Assembly (NCBI GenBank): GCA_020736575.1
Contig: JAGPYM010000036.1
Span: 62,001 to 126,000, forward strand
Direction: 5' to 3'
From: Thelonectria olida
Lineage: Eukaryota; Ascomycota; Sordariomycetes; Hypocreales; Nectriaceae
DNA: 64,000 nucleotides
Shown: positions 32,801 to 46,065 of the stretch, one piece after another
How the letters are laid out: every line of letters starts with the position of its first letter
How positions within the stretch are numbered: the first letter of the stretch is position 1
Position numbers and translations under genes: made by a program
The notes under the pieces: model-generated
Databases searched by the model: none
What the model saw: only the letters and a program-made list of their open reading frames with translations
What the model was told of the DNA's origin: nothing

Positions 32801-34178
32801 GTGGCTGTGTGGTGGTACGGACCAAACCGGTTGGCTGACAAGCATGGAAGTCAGCAAGCAAGATCAAGGCGGGCCTAGATTGTGCTCCGTCGACGCTACA
32901 AACTGCACACAACAGGAGACCCAGCTCCTGCAAATGACCTGGCTGTCCCTTGAACGTTGCGTACGAAGTGCATACATGCATGATACGGCTAGATTTCAGC
33001 CTACCCAACGAGTTAGCCGTAGCCCCACCATTGGTTACCTCTATCGACGGCGTCCTAATTAAGGTACCTCCATAGGAGCAGACGAGGTTGCTTGCGTCAA
33101 TCAATACAGTGTCCGAAGTGTGCCTCTAGCCAAGAGTCGCAGGTGACTTGTTGGTAAGTGCGTCAGACGGCGGCGAAAAAATTTGGCCGGACGAGGGGCC
33201 ATAAAAAAGAAAGAAAAAAAAGTAAATAAAAAACGAAGAAGACGAGGAAGAGCGCCGAACTTTGCGCCACGACGAAATCGCATGGATGAGGGACGCGCGG
33301 GAAAGGAGGTGTAGAAGGGAAGGGAAAAAAGAAAACACAAAAAAAAACCGGAAATAAAAAAAGTAAATCTGACAGCCAATATCACATCAGACTGGGAAGG
33401 CGAGAACCAACACCAGGAAGGAAACAGGCACATCATCACCTCACACATCACGGAAGGACCCAAGGACCCCACGAATCACACTGATGACACTTCACACGCA
33501 TATTTGTGTTCCATTGAATCCATTCTGCCTACCTAAGGTATGCATACCAAGTAGATGATATTGCCATGGTGAGGTAGCACTATAGCTGTACGTATCCGTA
33601 CGAAGTAGTTGGGCTTAATTGTTCGCCTGCAGCTTGACGTTGGGCCCGGCACAAGGCGAGGCGGCCAACCAAAGAGAGGCCTTTGCGCTGTCTCGAGTCC
33701 CGCCTTTTTTTGCTCAATTTCAGCTTCTACTTTTTTTACTTTTTTTCTCCCTTCTCTCTGGACACACGCCAACCACTTCGCGCAAAGTCAGTGTCGGACG
33801 GCGAATCGGATCAAGATTTTCTTCCGCACCTCGAGTCTCTCCATTCACACCTCATCCGAGACACTCACGAATTGCTGCGTCGCGATCCGTCAACCCGCCT
33901 CCCGTTGCCCATCGTCAAGCACGAGAGTATCCAACCAGCGTTGTTCCACCTCGCTTGTACTGCACTTGCGGAACGAGGTACCTCAGGTGTGAAGGTGACA
34001 GGTAAGATTTCTCTTGATCTGAAATTGTTTCCTCGTTTCTCGCACTGAATATCTCTCGTGCTAACTTTTCAACTCTTCCAGTAACAATTTTTTCGGACTG
34101 TGCGCGCCTGCATCTATCCGCTCACTCGACCCATTGTCACCCGTTCCAGCAATTTTAACAAATCACCCCGAATAAGCC
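29870..34178. other. 4.3-kb intergenic region between two divergent genes
   Basis: No supportable gene. On the minus strand it is CT-rich at about 30075-30150, the likely leader and core promoter of the 713-residue orphan, and again at 31125-31185 and 33180-33370. On the plus strand there is a pyrimidine tract at 33720-33765 before NOP6. A CGCGCGCACACACAC run is at 31598-31612. A plus-oriented TATATAAG is at 30243-30250 without a gene behind it. TACCTA/TAGGTA words cluster at 31376-31402, 32393-32435 and 33519-33530. Open frames such as 30927-31769 and 31853-32353 on the minus strand have no domain and simple composition. Confidence 0.5.
34002..34081 (+). other. Probable 5' UTR intron of nop6
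   Basis: Donor GTAAGAT at 34002, branch-like GTGCTAAC near 34060 and acceptor TTCCAG ending at 34081 define an 80-nt intron about 100 bases before the NOP6 start codon. All three signals are good, so spliced leader sequence is likely. Confidence 0.6.
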
Positions 34179-35544
34179 ATGAAGAGCAAACGCGCAAGAG
34201 AAGCGACCGAGCCTGAGGTCAACCATGTCGACCCTGTCGAAGTTGAGGCCCCCTCCAAGAAGCGCAAGCGCACTGGCGACGAGGACTCAGCCGATCTGAA
34301 TAAGGCCAAGAAGGACAAGAAAGAAAAGAAAGATAAGAAGGATAAAAAGCACAAGAAGGAATCTCGCAAGGAGCGCAAGGAGAAGCGCAAAGATCTCCAG
34401 GACCTCCCCGAACAGGACGACGACGAGGTTGACGAGAAGGTCACCCCCGCTACCAATGGAGGGGTGGCGGAAGACTCGCCGATGGCTGATGCAGCTTCCC
34501 AGCCTGCCGCTGCTCCTGCAGACGCCGCCGAGTCGGAGAAGTCCGCAAAGCGAGACAAGAAGAAGGAGAAGAAGGAGAAAAAGGAAAAGAAGCCCAAGGG
34601 AAAGCTACAGGACACCGATGCCGCCGCCAATGGGGATGTTGAGAACCCAGCCTCCACCGGCGACAAGAAAAAGAAGAAGAAGGACAAGAAGTCTTCTCAG
34701 GACGACTCCACCACTGCTAATACAGACGCCGACGCTGCGACTGATGGTGATGCCAATGCTGAAGAGGCAGATTCTGCCAAAAAGGACCGCCACATTGTCT
34801 TCGTTGGTAATCTCCCATTCACCGCCACGGCTGCGACAATCGAAGCCCATTTCTCCTCCCTCTCCCCCGCCTCGGTGCGCTGCATGAGCGACCCCAACTC
34901 CGATAAGCCCTGCCGTGGCTTCGCGTTTGTTGAGTTCTCAAAGGTCTGGCATATGCGAACTTGCCTTGACAAGTTCCACCACTCCATGTTCAATGACGAA
35001 GTCTCCCCTCCCCGACGCATCAATGTCGAGTTAACGTAAGTCTATCGTGTCTTCGCGCGTATTCGCGCTCTTCGCCCCTTTCCCAATTTCCCAGACCCGA
35101 TAACTCTGTCCCACCCTCCCTCTCCTCAACTATGCTGTTTGTCTGCTGCATGTTTGTCCTACCCATCCTAGCACACATGTCTCTCATTTGGGCCAGAACT
35201 ACCGGTCTGGACCCGGCTGCATGCGCCTTGCATACTCACCTCCACGCTCGTTTGATTCCAAGGATACTGTGCAAGCCCCCTTGAACACGTGGACATCCCT
35301 TACTGACTTACTTTATTTTTTCGTTGCAAACAGGGCCGGTGGTGGAGGCAAGACCAAGAAACGCAAAGACAAGATTATCGAGAAGAACCGTAAACTCGAC
35401 GAGAACCGAACTAAGCGCATCGACCGTGAGAAGAACGCCAAGGAAGAGAACAAGGGCAACGGTAACAGCGCCACTGCGCAGCAACAGCACATGGAGGATA
35501 GCATTCACCCAAGTCGCCGTGCCCGCGTTCCCGGCGAATACTGA
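34179..35544 (+). CDS. nop6: NOP6-like nucleolar RNA-binding protein
   Basis: Exons 34179-35035 and 35334-35544 encode 355 residues, split by a 298-nt intron, long for this window. The first 200 residues are Lys/Glu/Asp-rich nucleolar-type tails with KKDKKEKKDKKDKKHKK and KKEKKEKKEKKPKGK runs and acidic Ala/Asp stretches. One RRM follows (about 208-285): HIVFVGNLPFTATAATIEAH is RNP2 with the following helix, and CRGFAFVEFSKVW is RNP1. The C-terminus is basic (GGGKTKKRKDKIIEKNRKLD, then RRARVPGEY). This layout is that of yeast Nop6 and its fungal homologues, which bind the 5' external spacer of pre-rRNA and help 40S assembly. The large intron has no C/D or H/ACA snoRNA boxes that I can see. 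Confidence 0.92.
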
Positions 35545-36654
35545 TTGACTCCTGTGTCCATTTCTCTTCATCCGCGATCAGTAATTTCACATGTCCCTAC
35601 GAGAAGCCCAGCGGGATGAAGGGCTGATTCATGTTTCACGAAATGACATCGTCACACAATAGAATTGGGCTGGGTTGGGTTTTTCTTCTTGGCTCACGGA
35701 GTACAAAAGTCATTTACTTGTTGTCATCCATGTATAGGTACTTGGACGCATGCACGCACATAGAGAGAGATACCCCAAGGAATTGGATGCTTGAACTCAA
35801 AAGCGGATAAAACTGGGCTTTCAGACCAAACCATTTAATCTTCGTTCACTTTCTCATTTCATTGAGAGCGTCTCCCCTCATCTCATTTACTCTCCACGCG
35901 GACCATAACAATCTCTTATCGTGCTCACCAGTCTGCTCTAGCGCTAACAGATATATGGGTGGTGGTGCTGCGCTGCCCCGAGAAGATGAGTATCAATGTT
36001 TGTACCCTCGAGGAAGAGATCAAGGAAGAAGAAGAACCCGGATAGTCAAACCAGTCTTCAGCAATACTAATCAGCAAAACAACTTACATGTTTACGAACA
36101 TGACAAGGCGAACTTCTCTTTACAGACAGGAGGAGCCACCCTAGACCTAGCGGGCGATGCCTCAAGTCTCCACGAAGCGGCGCAAATTGAACCTTCCCGT
36201 GTTTAGGACGGCTCCAAGCCAAAGTCACCAAAGGGGAAACAACAATGAATGAACAAATCACTAGCATGAGGTAATAATTCTAGCTCCCCTACTCTTGCGT
36301 TCATCGCCATCTAGGCAGCAGCAGAACGTGACTCGACAGAAACAGGGGGGCGGGGGTGGCCTTGGTTCTCAAAACGCGAAACCGGTTCTTGAATTACTCG
36401 CAATGTCGCGGTATAAGCTCCTCCGTGGGGAGGTATACGGAAAAAAGGTCGAGAAAAAAAACAAATCAAGCAGAAACTTCATTCAAGAACCGTCTCGCAA
36501 AAAGACCATCCATCGTCATATGCATTTAGTTGTGCGGGAAAGAGTCCGAAGATAACCGTGAGCCGCCGTCTTAAATCGCCAAATTCGTCGTCGTGTCCAA
36601 GGAAAAACCATGGAATGTCATGTTGCGTTATTGAAATCAACTGCGCTCGCCAGT
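35545..36654. other. Convergent intergenic region, nop6 and rac1 3' flanks
   Basis: No gene. It should contain both 3' untranslated regions. Frames such as 35862-36206 and 36295-36555 have no family features. Confidence 0.5.
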
Positions 36655-37577
<923 letters not shown>

Positions 37578-40500
37578 TGTCGCAGGATCCTATGTAAACG
37601 ACGTGTTTCTAAATGATAGATGTGGCCGACGGTCGAGATGGAAAGAGAAGATGGTCAACTAGAGGGTCTCGAAGCTGTCGTGCGTCTGGAGAACTCGCTG
37701 GCGGAGAAATGAGGGGGGTGACGATGGACGGATTCGGTGGAGGGTTGGAGGATGGTCGACGGTGGGAAAAGCGACGAAAGCGGAATCAAGTCGAGTCGAT
37801 GGAAGAGTTTCAAAGCTGCATAAGGGTCAGAAGGAACTTGACACAAGCTGGGTCGTGGTTCACGCGTTTTGTGCCGCAGGCAAGGTGAGGCCACAGGAGA
37901 AGGTCAATGATCGGAGCGATCCACTGGACCACTTCTTGCTGCTGGGCTGGGGCTGGCTGATGGGCGATGGGGATTGCACAGAGCACAGTCGACCGCCCGC
38001 CAGAATGGCGCCCACAAAAGCACACCAGGTTAGCCACCAATACCACCACTGGCCATTGGAGTCTTAGCCTAGCTAGCCTCTTGGGACAGCCAGCCCGTTC
38101 ACTAGCCTCAGTGTTTTGGGGCGGATGGGACAAGGGGCTCGATTGCACAGGGCCCAGCCAGGCCAACAACCGCCTAGGATAGGATCCTTGAGCCGCTGGG
38201 AGTCGGAGCTTCTGGATGCGACCGGGGGTTGTGTAGCTGTTGTGGACGCCGTGGGAAGTGGGTGGGGATGCCACGGGGCGGGCCAAGGCGAGAAGAGGTC
38301 CAATGAGGGGAGAGAGACTCACGGTATCGGTGGTATCCTTGAATGGTTGAAGGGAGCTCAGCTTTGTGTGTGGCTGGAGGTCGCGCCGTTGATGGATGTG
38401 AGACGGCGAGATAGGCGCGAGGAATGTTTAGGCAGCGGAGATAGAGGGCGTCTCGGGGGAGTAGGGAATGATGATTATGAGGGAGATGGAGGCGGAGAGT
38501 GTGAAAGGAGAAGAATCGGTCTTAACCAGAAAGTCAAGCTCAGCCAGAAGCAGGCGAGTGGACTGCTTTGGGGACGGTGGAGCCTGAGGTGGCCGTGGGG
38601 ATGGGGGGAGGGATGGTGGAGGGCGGGAGGGACGAGGTTTAGAGGTGAGGGTGAGGGTGAGCAGGTGAGTCTGGGATGATGGGAGCAGTATCCGTCCGGC
38701 TTGTTTGTTGTTTTTGTTGATGTTGCGAGGATGGGTTGATGAGTGGACCTGGAATCTTGTTGGTGGCGGGCGTAGAAGAGAAAGGGAGAAGAGGTTCATC
38801 AGATGGAATGACAAGGGACGAAGATATTTTTGGAGGGAGGTGGTGAAGCACAATGATAAATGGGCTGGATCATCCTTGTCTCAAGCGATATGTCACGACA
38901 ATATGACTTGTCCTATTTTATTGGTTTTAAATGCTAATAAGGATGACAGTTTAAGACAAAGGCAATAGTTCTTAGACAATGAATGGGACTGATTAGCGTA
39001 ATGTTGTTTGTTGGCCGGCTGCTTGTCTTCTTTTGGATGTTGGTATTGGAATGATGATGAGTGATGTGAAGAAAAAAAAAAAAAGAACGACGAGGGGGAG
39101 GAAGCAAGGAGGGGGGTGGTGGCTAAGATGGTGGCGCAACCAATCGAGGGGGAGGGGCTGGACTTTGCAGGAACAAGAATCATGGGCTTCCATTGTGGAA
39201 TACGAAGTTATACATGTAACTGACGACGTACAAAATCAAAGTATGACAGTAACAAAGCACGAATAGACGCCGTGACGAGTGACGCAGATCCTGGGCGGTG
39301 CGATGCGTCCATTGGTGAGATGACCCCTGGGCAGCCAACACAACCTGTGCCTCCCTTTGGCGGCGCTTAGATGTTCTCGTGGATGTTGGTGCTGGTTTTC
39401 TATGGTTCGGTCATGACGACTTGTTTGGAGGCATGGCCATATCACTCAACGGCTATCAAACCGTCTGGTTACCGTAGCCGTCCAGGGGTTTGGACTCCCA
39501 CACCATGAGATAACAGACAGGTAGTAGTCAAGTCAAGTTTCTGCTTAGGCATTTTAGCCTGGAGGTTGGTGTTTAGAAGCGCCGACTATTAAATCATGGT
39601 TAATTACCTTACCTAACATAACTGATGGCTGGTGCGCAAGGACATGCATGGTGTGGGAATGATGTAATTCGCCCTCTCTCCATTAAGATCCTGGATGTTT
39701 GATCATTGACGACGCTCGCACCACCCAAATCCATGCCCTGTCGAGGCTGGAACTTGACGGCATCTTTTCCATTGCAACAAGAGACACGATATTTAGCGAT
39801 GACACGCGTTCTATTCGTAAATACTTCGCAGTCCTGGCCAGTCACCGGATGAGCAACCTCCCGTCCTCACCTTTCTTTCACCTGAACCCCTCGGCTTGTA
39901 TCAGAATCCCCCCGGCGACTCAAGCACCCTTGAGTTGCATGGGTTTTGACAATGAAACATTTCCGGGACAGGCAGGTAGGCAGATGAGCCCAGCCGTGGT
40001 GCCGAGGTGAAACATGGAGGCAAGGAATCATTCCGTCGCTCCAAAATCCCCGAGACCGAGTCACGGAGAAGGCAGTGTTGGAGCATTCCATTAAGCGACA
40101 CATTCCGTCTTCTTCGGAACATTCGACAGCTTGTGACTTAGAATGCGGCTCTGTGCAACCACCCCGCTATAGCACTTACTCTCAGGTAGGTAGCCGCCGC
40201 CGAGATGGACACTTTCAGTGCCGATTCGATATTCCACACCTATATGGAGCTGTCCTCACCTAGGGCGGGTGGCGCTTGCATCCTGCGACGCTGATATCGC
40301 AGCACAACATGGCGACTCAGACCACTTGGAATATTCTCACGACATTTGGTGATGGTGTTGTGGTCTCTGGAGAAATAATTCGGCGGCTCTCCGTGCCTGG
40401 GTTGTGTACGAATATGCATCCCTGTGGGTCTGTGCCGCCCCACCACTTCCAGCTCCAGAAGCCTATGATTGTATAGGCGCGTCTTCGCGTTCCCACTTTG

Positions 40501-40705
40501 TAGCTTCAACTTACATCCATCATGACCATATGCCTACGAGATCCATTCACGCCATCCTCCAACGAATCCCCGACCGCTCCTAATTGAAGAAGTTCTAGGC
40601 AAATTCTGCTTTGTTCCTGTATTGTGGTCGTCTCAAAGTCCCAACTTCAATTGTGCGCAAATTGGTTTCCCAGCGGTCCCAAGCCGCAACCCCCTCACTG
40701 CCGCC
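37578..40705. other. 3.1-kb intergenic region between divergent rac1 and CENP-T genes
   Basis: Large regulatory space with no supportable gene. GC-rich and purine-skewed on the plus strand from 38200 to 38680 (likely rac1 leader). Poly(A)/poly(T) at 39067-39084. TACCTA/TAGGTA words at 39605-39616 and 40186-40193. Frames at 37810-38322, 38116-38679, 38428-38853 and 39699-40010 show no domain. Confidence 0.5.
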
Positions 40706-42376
40706 ATGAACAACACTCCCAATGCCCGAACGCCGTCGCGAACTCCTCGTCGCGGCGACCCTTCCTCCGCCCGGCGTTCCGTACACACGCCTCTCGATCG
40801 AACCGGCCCCCGCCAGGTCCTCAACTCTGTCCGCCGCGGCATTGATCCAGCATCCGCCACGCAGAGGAACAATGCGCCCACACCTCACGCCAAAGCTGCA
40901 CACAACGCGCTGGAGCAGCGTCGTACGAAAATGTTTACTCCTGGAAAGAATAGGCGTCGGAGCCAGATGCAGGATCGTGATACGCCCATGGGCATTCTGC
41001 GCAACCTTAGCAGAGCGCTCGCGCCCGCCAGCCAGCCCATTCCGTCATCTTCTTCATCTCCTGGAGACAAGTCGGGCATTGCACCGATAGCAGAGGATAA
41101 CGATGAGGACGATGATCTTTACTACGACAACGATGATGATGACGATTTGCCGATTGATAGACCGCGCCTATCTTTGCCTCTTGATGAGGATGAGGATGAT
41201 GACTCGGATGAAGACCTGCGCCCACCACGGCTATCGCAAGTTGATGAGGACAACTACACAGTTCAGTCTGTTGAACTACCGAGACGATTCAGCCAAGCGC
41301 CTTCTAGGTTATCACGGGGGAGTTTCGGCAGCGATGGCGTCAGTAATCTTTACAACCCGGACGTCACGGAAGAGATTGGTCAACAGTCGGACTTTTTCCC
41401 CAACTTTCTCGAAGATCTCCAAGCTAGAGAGGCAGACGATGACCCAAGTCTTGAGAGGTAAGCCATTGCAAGACCAGGGGTACTCTTGCTGTTGTCTAAT
41501 CGATAATGATAGGTTCGACCCTGACCAAACACGGCGGATGACCCTGGGGCATGAAAGCTTTAATCTTGATATGCCTGTTGGTATCGAGGAACAAACCACC
41601 TTCCTCATGTCGGAGCCAGGCGCCGATGTTCCTCAAACTTCACCCATCATTGAGCGATCCGTCACCGACGCCATGGCAGCCGAAGCACAGCAGGAACCTG
41701 CAGGCGATATCGTACTCGGAGAGTCTGATTCGGATGGAGGTGCAGGTGGTGCCGATTTCGACAATGAAGTCTTCGACTATCCCGTAGAAGGATTCGACGA
41801 TCACAGCTCCATAATTGAGGAAGAAACTTTGAGGCCAGAGATCGAGCCTGAGCCAGTGCAGGCGAGCTCAAAAACGAAATCATCACTCAGGGCCCGAAAG
41901 AAGCAAAAGCGCATATCGAAATATGGCGTTGAGTATCCTGCGCTTCCTCCGTCCTTCGTGAAGCGGGTTGCACAAACGGCCTTGCAGTCCTCAGGACTCA
42001 GCAACCACCGCATCTCACCGGATACTCTTGAAGCGCTCTCGCAAGCGTCAGAGTGGTTTTTCGAGCAGCTGGGAGACGATCTTGGCGCATATGCAGACCA
42101 CGCCAAACGCAAGACGATTGAAGAGAGCGATGTCTTCACACTCATGAAGAGGTAAGTAATGGGTATCGGCTCTTTGTTCTTTTTATCCAAATTCTAATAT
42201 TATCGTACAGGCAACGCCAGGTCGGATCCCGATCCACCGTCTTCTCGCTGGCACAGAGGCATCTCCCACGGGAACTCATCCAGGAGCTGAGAATGCCCGT
42301 TCCACAGCCTACCAAGCAGCGCCGTACCAAGAGGACGCGGACAGACGCCGAAGAGGACGTCACAGAGTATACATGA
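40706..42376 (+). CDS. CENP-T (inner kinetochore histone-fold protein)
   Basis: Exons 40706-41457, 41513-42151 and 42211-42376 encode 518 residues. The N-terminus is basic and disordered with TP/SP sites (MNNTPNARTPSRTPRRGDP), the type of CDK target region that recruits Ndc80. RRTKMFTPGKNRRRSQMQDR and very acidic Asp/Glu stretches follow. The C-terminus holds a histone fold with YPALPPSFVKRVAQTALQSS, ISPDTLEALSQASEWFFEQL, GAYADHAKRKTIEESDVFTL and the CENP-T extension STVFSLAQRHLPRELIQELR. Family: vertebrate CENP-T, S. pombe Cnp20, S. cerevisiae Cnn1; it pairs with CENP-W at centromeric DNA. An intron interrupts the histone fold just after DVFTLMKR. The 3' end lies 65 bases from the convergent SURF1 gene. 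Confidence 0.93.
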
Positions 42377-42441
42377 GTAATAATTCTTGGTTCTTCTTTT
42401 ACACGGGACATGAATGGGTGGTTTTTATAGCACCTTTGGTT

Positions 42442-43600
42442 CTACAGGCGCTTGGAACGGGCAACGCGGCGCGCAATGTCTGTTGATGGCTTCTTGACCA
42501 CCATCCACAACATGATGGAGGTGGCTGCACAAAGGCCGTACCTGCAGCAACCTCGTTAGAGATATGAGGGCAAAGGGGAAAACGGCGACGCCGAGGGATA
42601 GGGACATACCATGTGAAGATGTACTGGGCATGGTTGTTACGGAGGTTCACCTCTGCGGCACGGCCGTAAGGAATACCACGAGTCTCATAGTCGATCATCT
42701 GCATGAATTCAGGTTCTGCGAAGGATTAGTTACGGAGGATGAAGAGCTCCCCCTCGGCGGAAGAGAAGGCCGGTTGTTGAATAACGGAACATACCCATAG
42801 TGGCCTCAATCCATACCGGTTGGCTGCCCGTCAGCTCAGCCATCTGCTTGACATCAGGGAAAAAGAAGTCGCCCCTCTCAGGTCTGTTCTCCGGCGTAAA
42901 CATGTTCTTCTTCCATGGCTCCCGCAACAAGCCTTCCACCGTAACTTGGCCCGTAGGCAGCCCGTCCGGCCGCGTCCTTTGGTTCCGGTGCTTCTTGTCG
43001 ATCCAGCCGCGGTTCACGAGAATAGTCGACCCGCCCTCGCGCTCCAGCGGCGTGACAACCATGTACCCGTCCGTGCCGTCGCGCATCCGCGGGCCCACGA
43101 GCATCTCCTTGTCATGCCGGAAGCGCCCCGTCGCCGTCACGCGGCGGTAATCGAAGTCGTGCACGGCATCTGGGTCGACCGTCGGCGGGAGGGGCAGCGG
43201 ATCGCGCACGAGACGGTCTTCGAACTTGGCAATCAGCTCGGTCTTCCAGCCGAGCCGCTGGACTTGCCACGTCCCGAGAATGAAGGCAGTGATTGGGATG
43301 ATGGCTGCACGACGGTTGTTAGCGAAGAAAAAAAAAGTGGTTCGACGACGGTGAAAAGGGAGGCGTACCGAGAATGATGAGGCCGGGGCCGTGACGCTTC
43401 CCTGCGCGGACGAGCTTGGGCGGACCATCGAGGATGGAAACGAAGTCCGGGTCTTCGGCGGGCTGTTTGCTGGTGTTGCGGCGGAAGGCAGACGAGTTGA
43501 AGGATCTCGGGGCGGGCGCGGGCCGGACGAAGCGGACGCAGCGGGGAAGCTGCCTCGACGCCCTTAGGGTCCGTAGCAGGATGTTCTGCGGCGCATTCAT
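42442..43600 (-). CDS. shy1: SURF1/Shy1 cytochrome c oxidase assembly protein
   Basis: Exons 43369-43600, 42795-43304, 42610-42715 and 42442-42541 encode 315 residues. The Arg/Ser-rich mitochondrial presequence (LRASRQLPRCVRFVRPA) leads to TM1 (GLIILGAIIPITAFILGTWQ), with the first intron inside it. The intermembrane domain has RVTATGRFRHDKEMLVGPRM, GYMVVTPLEREGGSTILVNR, GWIDKKHR, and EVNLRNNHAQYIFTW before TM2. TM2 is YGLCAATSIMLWMVVKKP. This is the complete SURF1 family layout, with both membrane anchors and the intermembrane loop. It works in the inner mitochondrial membrane in haem insertion and early complex IV assembly. The last 30 residues are basic (RRVARSKRL). Confidence 0.96.
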
Positions 43601-44224
43601 TGTCGGCGAAGGGGAGGGCCGCAACGGGCGCGGAGTGTGTTCAATTGGCGATTGGCGTGGGGGGAGGTGTTGGAGTTGAAAACTGCAGGTGGGCGGGTTT
43701 CTCGTGATGATGTCGTTGTCGGCCGTGCGACGGTGGGAAGCGGGAGCTCCACTGGGCAGAGGGGCACGAATAGCTTGTGAATGGAACATTGAAGCTTCAC
43801 CATAGAATGAATATCTACCTACCTAGCTAAACAACTACCTAATAAAGACAGGACGTTTTCCCGTTGGGTCAATTTCAATTGAAATTCTCGCACCTCCTAC
43901 TGTCTTCGTGTATCATGACAGTTTCTCTCACAAAATCCATGCAAATCTTCGTCCCTTCCATTCAGTCACACCAAACAGCTATCGACAAGGCCAGATCCAA
44001 CTAGCTTTGTTGCAGTGCTGGTTCGAACCATCAGTTCAAGGAGAGTAAAGAGTGATAGCGTTACCAGTTCTAAAAAAACAGAAACAAAAAGAAATCGATG
44101 ACACCACTTGACAATGCTACCTGGCAGTGTCCAGATACCAAAATAACGATCGCCTCAGCGGTGTTCCAGGTCATCCATCCACCGATCGCTGTTATCGTTT
44201 GGTTGCTTACCAGATCCTAGGTAT
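43601..44224. other. Intergenic, shy1 promoter and SET-MYND 3' flank
   Basis: No gene. CTACCTACCTAGC at 43815-43827 and CCTAGGTATCTAG at 44216-44228 are two of the dispersed TAGGTA/TACCTA words. A symmetrical TGGTTCGAACCA at 44020-44031 resembles a tRNA B box but has no cloverleaf around it. Confidence 0.45.
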
Positions 44225-46065
44225 CTAGGGGAAGGGAAAGAACTTCAGGCCATCCCACTCCTCGTAGTCGCTGAGGAACAGCCCCAATATGTCTCTGTTT
44301 TGTAGGAGTCTGCAGACTTCCTCTTCATGCGTTCCGTTGCGGCAAAACTCTCGGCAGTCCTAGGCAAGTATTAGTAACTATGGCCAAGTAGCCGGGGCAT
44401 TTTCATCAATCCTACCTCATCACAGTAGGAAAACATCTGACAACCAGCACAGCGAAGCGTTGCTCTTTTCGCGCCACACGCGTGGCAGGAGTGGAAGCCT
44501 TGGGAGGGGTTCGAGAATCGCTTCACTTGATCGCTCACATGCATGAGCTGCTGCAATCCAGCGGGGAAGATCTGGCGAGGAGAATAGGTCAGGAATGTAC
44601 CGCCCAAAACTGATAGACTGGTAGCACAGCAACTCACGGTAAACTCATTGGGGAGTGAAATCGACAGCCCGGTGACGCCGTCCCCAAAAACATTGCGCAC
44701 AGGGTACAGCACGGCAATGGTGGTTCCAATCCGAGGAGGGATGATGGGAAAGAAGTCTCTCCCGTTGCTAGGGTCGGCAAAGGCCACAGGGATATTTGGG
44801 TCGCCCGGCTTGAGGCTGCTGTCGCGGACCGTCAAGATAACCTGGGGGAAGGTCGATACGACTCCGACAATCTCTCCTAGGAACAACCAAGTGCGTCGGA
44901 GCAGAGGAACACTTTTCGGGCCCTTGGCGCCATAGAAGTGCAAGTCAGGGTCAAACGCGTGAACTAGGGGCAACTTGCTGAAGGGAATGGAAATCTTGTG
45001 GTCCGCAAAGTCGGCATACTTGATTGGGAACCGGAAAGTTGGCTCGACGCCCTCTCGCCAAAGCCAGTTCTGAAACTCGCCACCAGAGAGATCTTTGGGG
45101 ATGTCAGAGAGGCACGTCTGCCATTTGCACCAAGTTCCCATCATGTGATGGAACGAGGGATGCAGAGCACCGCTCTGGTAATGAGCAACCACGGGATGGT
45201 CCTCGCCCAAGATGATTCTAGCTCGACGAGTCGCGAGCTCAAAGAAGGTCCTGCCGCGTGCTAGATCGCTGCAAGCAATACACAAGAGGGCCATTGAGGC
45301 GAAAGCGTCAGGTGCATAGACGGAGAACAGGTTGTCCTTGCTGAGGAGGGCCAAGGCTCTGCGACGAGACTGCAGGCGATGAATTGGCGCCTGGATGTTC
45401 AAGATGGAGTTTTCGTAAATGTGTCGCACCTCGGCGAGCCTCTTGTCGCTCTCGGCTTGAAGAGCTGGCGGCAGAGTGCACAGGCTGCAGCTGCAAACAA
45501 AGTTGCGCTCGCTCAGCAAGACATCCTGGCGGATCTTCCGAATCGAAGGAATATCCGCATGCCTGCCAAGGTAGGAGATGCAGATCTCTTCACCCTTCGC
45601 AATGTCTCGGCAAGCATGAACCGCCATCTTTTGCGATTTCGAGTTCCACGCGGCATGGGCGTTGTTGTTGCAGGCGTGATTCATGCGAGAGATGCTGAGG
45701 AAGATGCCCATTCTGCTCTCGTTCAACTGCAAAGAGTTGGACCGGAGGATGTTGTGAGCCGCATCAGACGACAGGTTATCTGGGTTATGAAGACTAAAGA
45801 CAAGGCCTTGTTTGCTCGGGTCGAGGTCGTCCATTGCCTTAGTGGCATCCTCCTTTGTGAAGTTTGACAGGGGGTTTGCAATGGTGAGTATAGGGTCTTC
45901 TTCACAAATGCGCTCCCCCATGGCGATATCGCGGACCGCAACATGCCCTTTGCCTCTTGTAGGGACATCTTGGATGATGGAGGCCGGGACCTGCGGCATG
46001 TTTCCAGTGAGGAGGGCGTGGGTGAAGGTAGCCCGGGGGATGGGCGCCATGTTGGTAGCAGCCAT
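44225..46065 (-). CDS. SET-domain protein with C-terminal MYND finger
   Basis: Exons 44638-46065, 44416-44571 and 44225-44359 encode 572 residues from ATG 46065 (MAATNMAPIPRATFTHALL). The SET domain spans about 40-190: IIQDVPTRGKGHVAVRDIAM, GIFLSISRMNHACNNNAHAA (the NHxCxxN motif), GEEICISYLGRHAD, then a post-SET CSCSLC. The middle is helical and TPR-like. A MYND zinc finger lies at the C-terminus, CHACGAKRATLRCAGCQMFS then YCDEDCREFCRNGTHEEEVC, with its last part in the 135-nt final exon. In animal SMYD enzymes the MYND sits inside a split SET; here it follows. The 66-nt second intron (44572-44637) has no stop and keeps frame. It is probably a lysine methyltransferase; substrate unknown. Confidence 0.9.

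Noticed and set aside
44015..44040. B-box-like TGGTTCGAACCA palindrome
   Set aside because: No acceptor stem or A box nearby; it is only a short palindrome.
45379..45867. 162-codon plus-strand frame
   Set aside because: Shadow of the SET-MYND coding sequence.
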